A stretch of DNA of 7,825 bases, from positions 1-7,825 of the forward strand of contig CAZEJK010000244.1 in NCBI GenBank assembly GCA_964512045.1, written 5' to 3'. A model generated the notes under the pieces. The model had not been told where the DNA came from. It did not search any database and was given only the letters and a program-made list of their open reading frames with translations. Every line of letters begins with the position of its first letter. Position 1 is the stretch's first letter. This document shows positions 5,870 through 7,825 of this stretch, piece after piece. The DNA is from CAZEJK01 sp964512045 (GTDB lineage: Bacteria; Acidobacteriota; Thermoanaerobaculia; Thermoanaerobaculales; Sulfomarinibacteraceae). A program made the translations under genes and the position numbers.

Positions 5870-6919
5870 GTGAGTGTGCACCGCAGGACAGCGCGAAACA
5901 GGAGCCGACCGTCGGTTGCCGTCATCGGTGCCGGAGTCGCGGGCACGGCGTGTGCGCGGAGGTTGACGGAGGCCGGTCTGGAGGTCCAGGTCTTCGATAA
6001 GGCGCGGGGACCCGGCGGCCGGATCTCGACCCGGCGGACCAACGGGTTTTCGTTCGATCACGGCGCACAGTACTTCACAGTGCGTGATGGCCGCTTCTCC
6101 ACGTTGATCAGCGAGCTGCGGTCGAGGGGCATCGTCGAGCGATGGGATGGCGTGATCGTGGCGCTCGATCGTGGTCGCATCGACGGTGAGAAGGACACCC
6201 TCGAGCGGTTCGTCGGAGTTCCCGGCATGAACTCCCTGGCCAAGGAGCTGGTGGCGTTGTGCGCGGTGCGCTACGCGACGCGGGTTCAGCAGCTCGTGCA
6301 GCTGGAGACCGGCTGGGGCCTGGTCGCGGAGGATGGGGAGGAGCTGGGGACGTGGGATGCAGTGGTCCTTTCGGCGCCGCCTCCGCAGTCAGCGTCGCTC
6401 CTGGAGACGGCGGGCTCGCCGTTGTCGACGACCGTTCAGGCGGTGCCGATGGCGCCGTGCTGGGCGGTGATGGCAGGCTGGGAGAGCCGTGTTCGAGCTG
6501 GGTTCGACGCTGCGTTCGTTCACGGCTCTCCGCTTTCGTGGGTGGCACGGAACAGCTCCAAACCCGGTCGACCTCAGGCGGAGAGCTGGGTGCTCCACGG
6601 GTCCCCGGAGTGGTCTGCAGCTCACGTGGAGGCTCATGCGGAGGACGTCGCGGCTCAGCTCCTGCACGAGCTCGCTACGCTGGTGAGATTGGATCGGCAC
6701 CCGGTCCTGCTCGAGGCTCACCGGTGGCGGTACGCGCTGCCTGAAAAGCCACTTGCATCGCCGTGTCTTGTGGATCGGGATCGTGCGTTGACCGTGTGCG
6801 GCGACTGGTGCGGGGGGCCGCGCGTTGAAGGCGCCTACCTCTCAGGCCTCGCTGCCGCCGAGGAGGTTCTCTCCCTTTGCGATGAGCACGCGCTTCACAG
6901 GCAAAGTGCTGTTCGCTGA
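5870..6919 (+). CDS. Renalase-like FAD-dependent oxidoreductase
   Basis: The protein is 349 aa from the GTG at 5870. The N-terminus carries the dinucleotide-binding signature 'VAVIGAGVAGTACARRL' (about 16-32, with Gly20, Gly22, Gly25), then 'FDKARGPGGRISTRR' (42-56), the GG-R-R motif that follows the first beta-alpha-beta unit in amine-oxidase-like flavoproteins. Next is 'FDHGAQYFT' (about 62-70), very characteristic of the renalase/COG3380 group. The C-terminal 'VCGDWCGGPRVEGAYLSGL' (309-327) is the second FAD contact, with Gly311-Asp312 binding the cofactor and a helix capping it. Order, spacing and length agree with a complete family member. Characterised renalases oxidise off-pathway 2- and 6-dihydro isomers of NAD(P)H back to NAD(P)+, releasing hydrogen peroxide. 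That reaction is possible here but not proven, since many COG3380 proteins are untested. It is soluble, with no signal peptide. The 3' end overlaps the start of a small downstream ORF by 38 bp. Confidence 0.9.
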   Translation: MSVHRRTARNRSRPSVAVIGAGVAGTACARRLTEAGLEVQVFDKARGPGGRISTRRTNGFSFDHGAQYFTVRDGRFSTLISELRSRGIVERWDGVIVALDRGRIDGEKDTLERFVGVPGMNSLAKELVALCAVRYATRVQQLVQLETGWGLVAEDGEELGTWDAVVLSAPPPQSASLLETAGSPLSTTVQAVPMAPCWAVMAGWESRVRAGFDAAFVHGSPLSWVARNSSKPGRPQAESWVLHGSPEWSAAHVEAHAEDVAAQLLHELATLVRLDRHPVLLEAHRWRYALPEKPLASPCLVDRDRALTVCGDWCGGPRVEGAYLSGLAAAEEVLSLCDEHALHRQSAVR

Positions 6920-7253
6920 GCGATCGACCGACGAGCTCAGAACCAACCCCTACGCGCGCTGGGTGCGGCAGGCCGGTGTGCCGGTGCCGCTGGAGGCGAG
7001 CGTTCTCTGGTGGCCAAATGAGAGGTGGAGTGATGGTGGATGGTGGTCCCGTCCTGTGCAAGGCCACCGGTCGGGGCTGGAAGCCCCGACCACCTTTGGA
7101 TGGGTACCAGACGGGTGCCACACCTCGTATGAACGCATTGTTGCAGATACAGATGGGTACCATCCGCCATTGGCGCCTCGTTCTGCAAACGCATCGGTGA
7201 GCGGCGCATCGAGCGGGTCATACGCATCACCGAAGGCATCGTGCCCGCCCTGA
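6882..7253 (+). CDS. Small hypothetical ORF, probably truncated by a repeat
   Basis: The frame holds 123 codons from the ATG at 6882, overlapping the end of the oxidoreductase gene in another frame. An AGGAGG at 6861-6866 is 15 nt ahead, longer than ideal. The first ~45 codons ('MSTRFTGKVLFAERSTDELR', then a segment ending 'EASVLWWPNERW') have G/C-ending codons and read like a real protein start. From about 7020 onward codon quality falls, and the frame passes through the 7069-7091 hairpin and an inverted A module. Its C-terminal part is therefore probably repeat-derived. The simplest reading is a gene that followed the oxidoreductase and lost its 3' part to the repeat. I do not recognise the N-terminal part. 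It could also be a non-coding overlap. Confidence 0.35.
   Translation: MSTRFTGKVLFAERSTDELRTNPYARWVRQAGVPVPLEASVLWWPNERWSDGGWWSRPVQGHRSGLEAPTTFGWVPDGCHTSYERIVADTDGYHPPLAPRSANASVSGASSGSYASPKASCPP
7069..7091. repeat. REP-like hairpin, 10-bp perfect stem
   Basis: GGTCGGGGCT (7069-7078) and AGCCCCGACC (7082-7091) pair perfectly around a GGA loop. Short, GC-rich and near-perfect, it has the form of a REP element. It lies inside the small ORF at 6882. Just beyond it, on the minus strand, is a copy of the A leader found in the three mosaic repeats. It may also end transcription from the oxidoreductase gene, though no T-run follows. Confidence 0.75.
7110..7143 (-). repeat. Inverted copy of repeat module A
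   Basis: Read on the minus strand, this segment gives 'caacaatgcgttcatacg' followed by 'aggtgtggcacccgtc'. It lines up with the A leader of copy 1 ('ccacaatgccgctatgca' then 'aattgtggcacctatc') and copy 3. The shared core is ACAATGC, then AT, then TGTGGCACC. Together with the hairpin at 7069-7091 it forms a fourth, minus-oriented and more diverged member of the family. The alignment was made by eye. Confidence 0.5.
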
Positions 7254-7535
7254 GCACCCAGCGTCCCACCGCCTCCGGCGACAGCCAGGTCATCGCCAAG
7301 CCAGGCAGGGCGTTGCCGCCATCGTTCCATCTCGACCGCAACGACCAGATACGGAGACCGGGCGGTAGCCTCCTCCCGTTACCGCTCCGGTAGACGCCTG
7401 TCCGGGATGTCGACCAGCTCCACACATCGTTCGAGGGACTCCGCCGCCGACAAAGGCGATCGGTCTCCTCCTGTGCTGAGACCCCTGTTGTCGATCCACG
7501 CCTCCGGCTCCGGCGGGACGGTTCAGGTCGACCCC
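7254..7535. other. Gene-poor stretch, nothing recognised
   Basis: I see no convincing gene. A plus-strand frame open from 7133 to the stop at 7391-7393 has G/C-rich third positions ('ERRIERVIRITEGIVPAL' in its middle) but no start codon. Minus-strand frames over the same bases look equally coding-like, so neither can be chosen. It may be decayed coding sequence. A small inverted repeat, GCGGTA (7362-7367) with TACCGC (7380-7385), is the only structure noted. Confidence 0.4.
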
Positions 7536-7774
7536 AACCGGCGTCACCACAATCCTGCTATGCACAGTGTGGCAGCTGTCCGGCACCTGTCCGCAGCTCC
7601 AGCCACCTCCTCCGTCGCGCCCAATGCGGACCAGAGGTCCGCGCTCCAACGGTGGGCGTAGTCAACATCCGCAGAACGACAGGACCGCGGACGTCCCGTC
7701 CGCAGCGTTGACGCCGCAGAGGAACAAACAACCATCCACCTTCCCCTCCTCTCGTAGGCGAGGGGTTCATCCCC
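7536..7774 (+). repeat. Mosaic hairpin repeat, copy 3
   Basis: This copy has the A-B-C-D order of copy 2. Module A has CCACAAT (7547-7553) opposite AGTGTGG (7566-7572), with one mismatch. Hairpin B is at 7626-7642 and hairpin C at 7687-7703, both perfect. Hairpin D starts at 7758 with GCGAGGGG-TTCAT-CCCC but breaks off at 7774: the closing TCGC and the following 'accacgaccaccca' are replaced by unrelated A-rich sequence. It also carries 11 extra bases after the leader compared with copy 2 (about 7580-7592), which look like a local duplication of 'ctgtcc'. Open frames on both strands here are repeat artefacts. Confidence 0.88.
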
Positions 7775-7825
7775 ATAAGCACTAACCTAAAAGTCCAAGC
7801 AGCGCATTCGATGCCTCGTGCCAGG

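Noticed and set aside
7254..7535. Remnant transposase or regulator gene
   Set aside because: Frames on both strands look equally coding-like, none has a start signal or a motif I can name, so no gene call is justified.
134..7774. CRISPR array
   Set aside because: The repeats lie at three distant loci and contain several different hairpins. There are no regular short repeats with unique spacers and no cas genes.
134..7774. Integron attC sites or an insertion sequence with terminal inverted repeats
   Set aside because: No integrase or transposase gene is seen, no cassette-like gene arrangement is present, and the copies have no matching terminal inverted repeats or clear target duplications.

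Overview
The window is high-GC bacterial DNA with strong G/C preference at codon third positions. Proteins with a signal peptide, a lipobox and several membrane segments point to an organism with a developed cell envelope, probably Gram-negative. There is no rRNA, tRNA or other taxonomic marker, so the lineage cannot be fixed. Long GC-rich hairpin repeats and SbsA-type Ig-like envelope proteins would fit Acidobacteriota- or Myxococcota-like genomes, but that is only an impression.

Layout from left to right. Bases 1-515 hold no gene but carry the first copy (134-492) of a mosaic hairpin repeat. On the minus strand follow a 624-aa membrane-anchored protein with an Ig-like domain (516-2390) and, upstream of it, a short lipoprotein with the start of a similar Ig-like fold (2473-2727). 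A gene-poor 600-bp divergent spacer (2728-3326) contains a 14-bp palindrome, a -10-like box and a doubtful 60-codon ORF. A secreted 425-aa protein of unknown function (3327-4604, plus strand) comes next. A minus-strand VapBC-type toxin-antitoxin pair (antitoxin 5091-5369, PIN toxin 4666-5094) faces it, with a promoter/operator at 5367-5404. Repeat copy 2 (5451-5675) and a three-way-junction-like structure (5694-5743) occupy the spacer before a renalase-like FAD oxidoreductase (5870-6919). A small ORF (6882-7253) overlaps the 3' end of that gene and runs into a REP-like hairpin (7069-7091). The rest is a gene-poor stretch ending in repeat copy 3 (7536-7774).

The genes do not form one pathway. 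The toxin-antitoxin pair is a self-contained operon, the two Ig-like genes may form an envelope operon, and the oxidoreductase stands alone or with the small overlapping ORF. The most distinctive feature is the repeat family. It appears at three loci, with a fourth, diverged and inverted leader next to the 7069-7091 hairpin. It is built from reusable hairpin modules (called A, B, C, D here) that occur in different orders and fill most of the long intergenic spaces. I see no transposase, RAYT-type nuclease, CRISPR array, phage gene or defence operon beyond VapBC, and nothing here can confidently be called a new multi-gene system.
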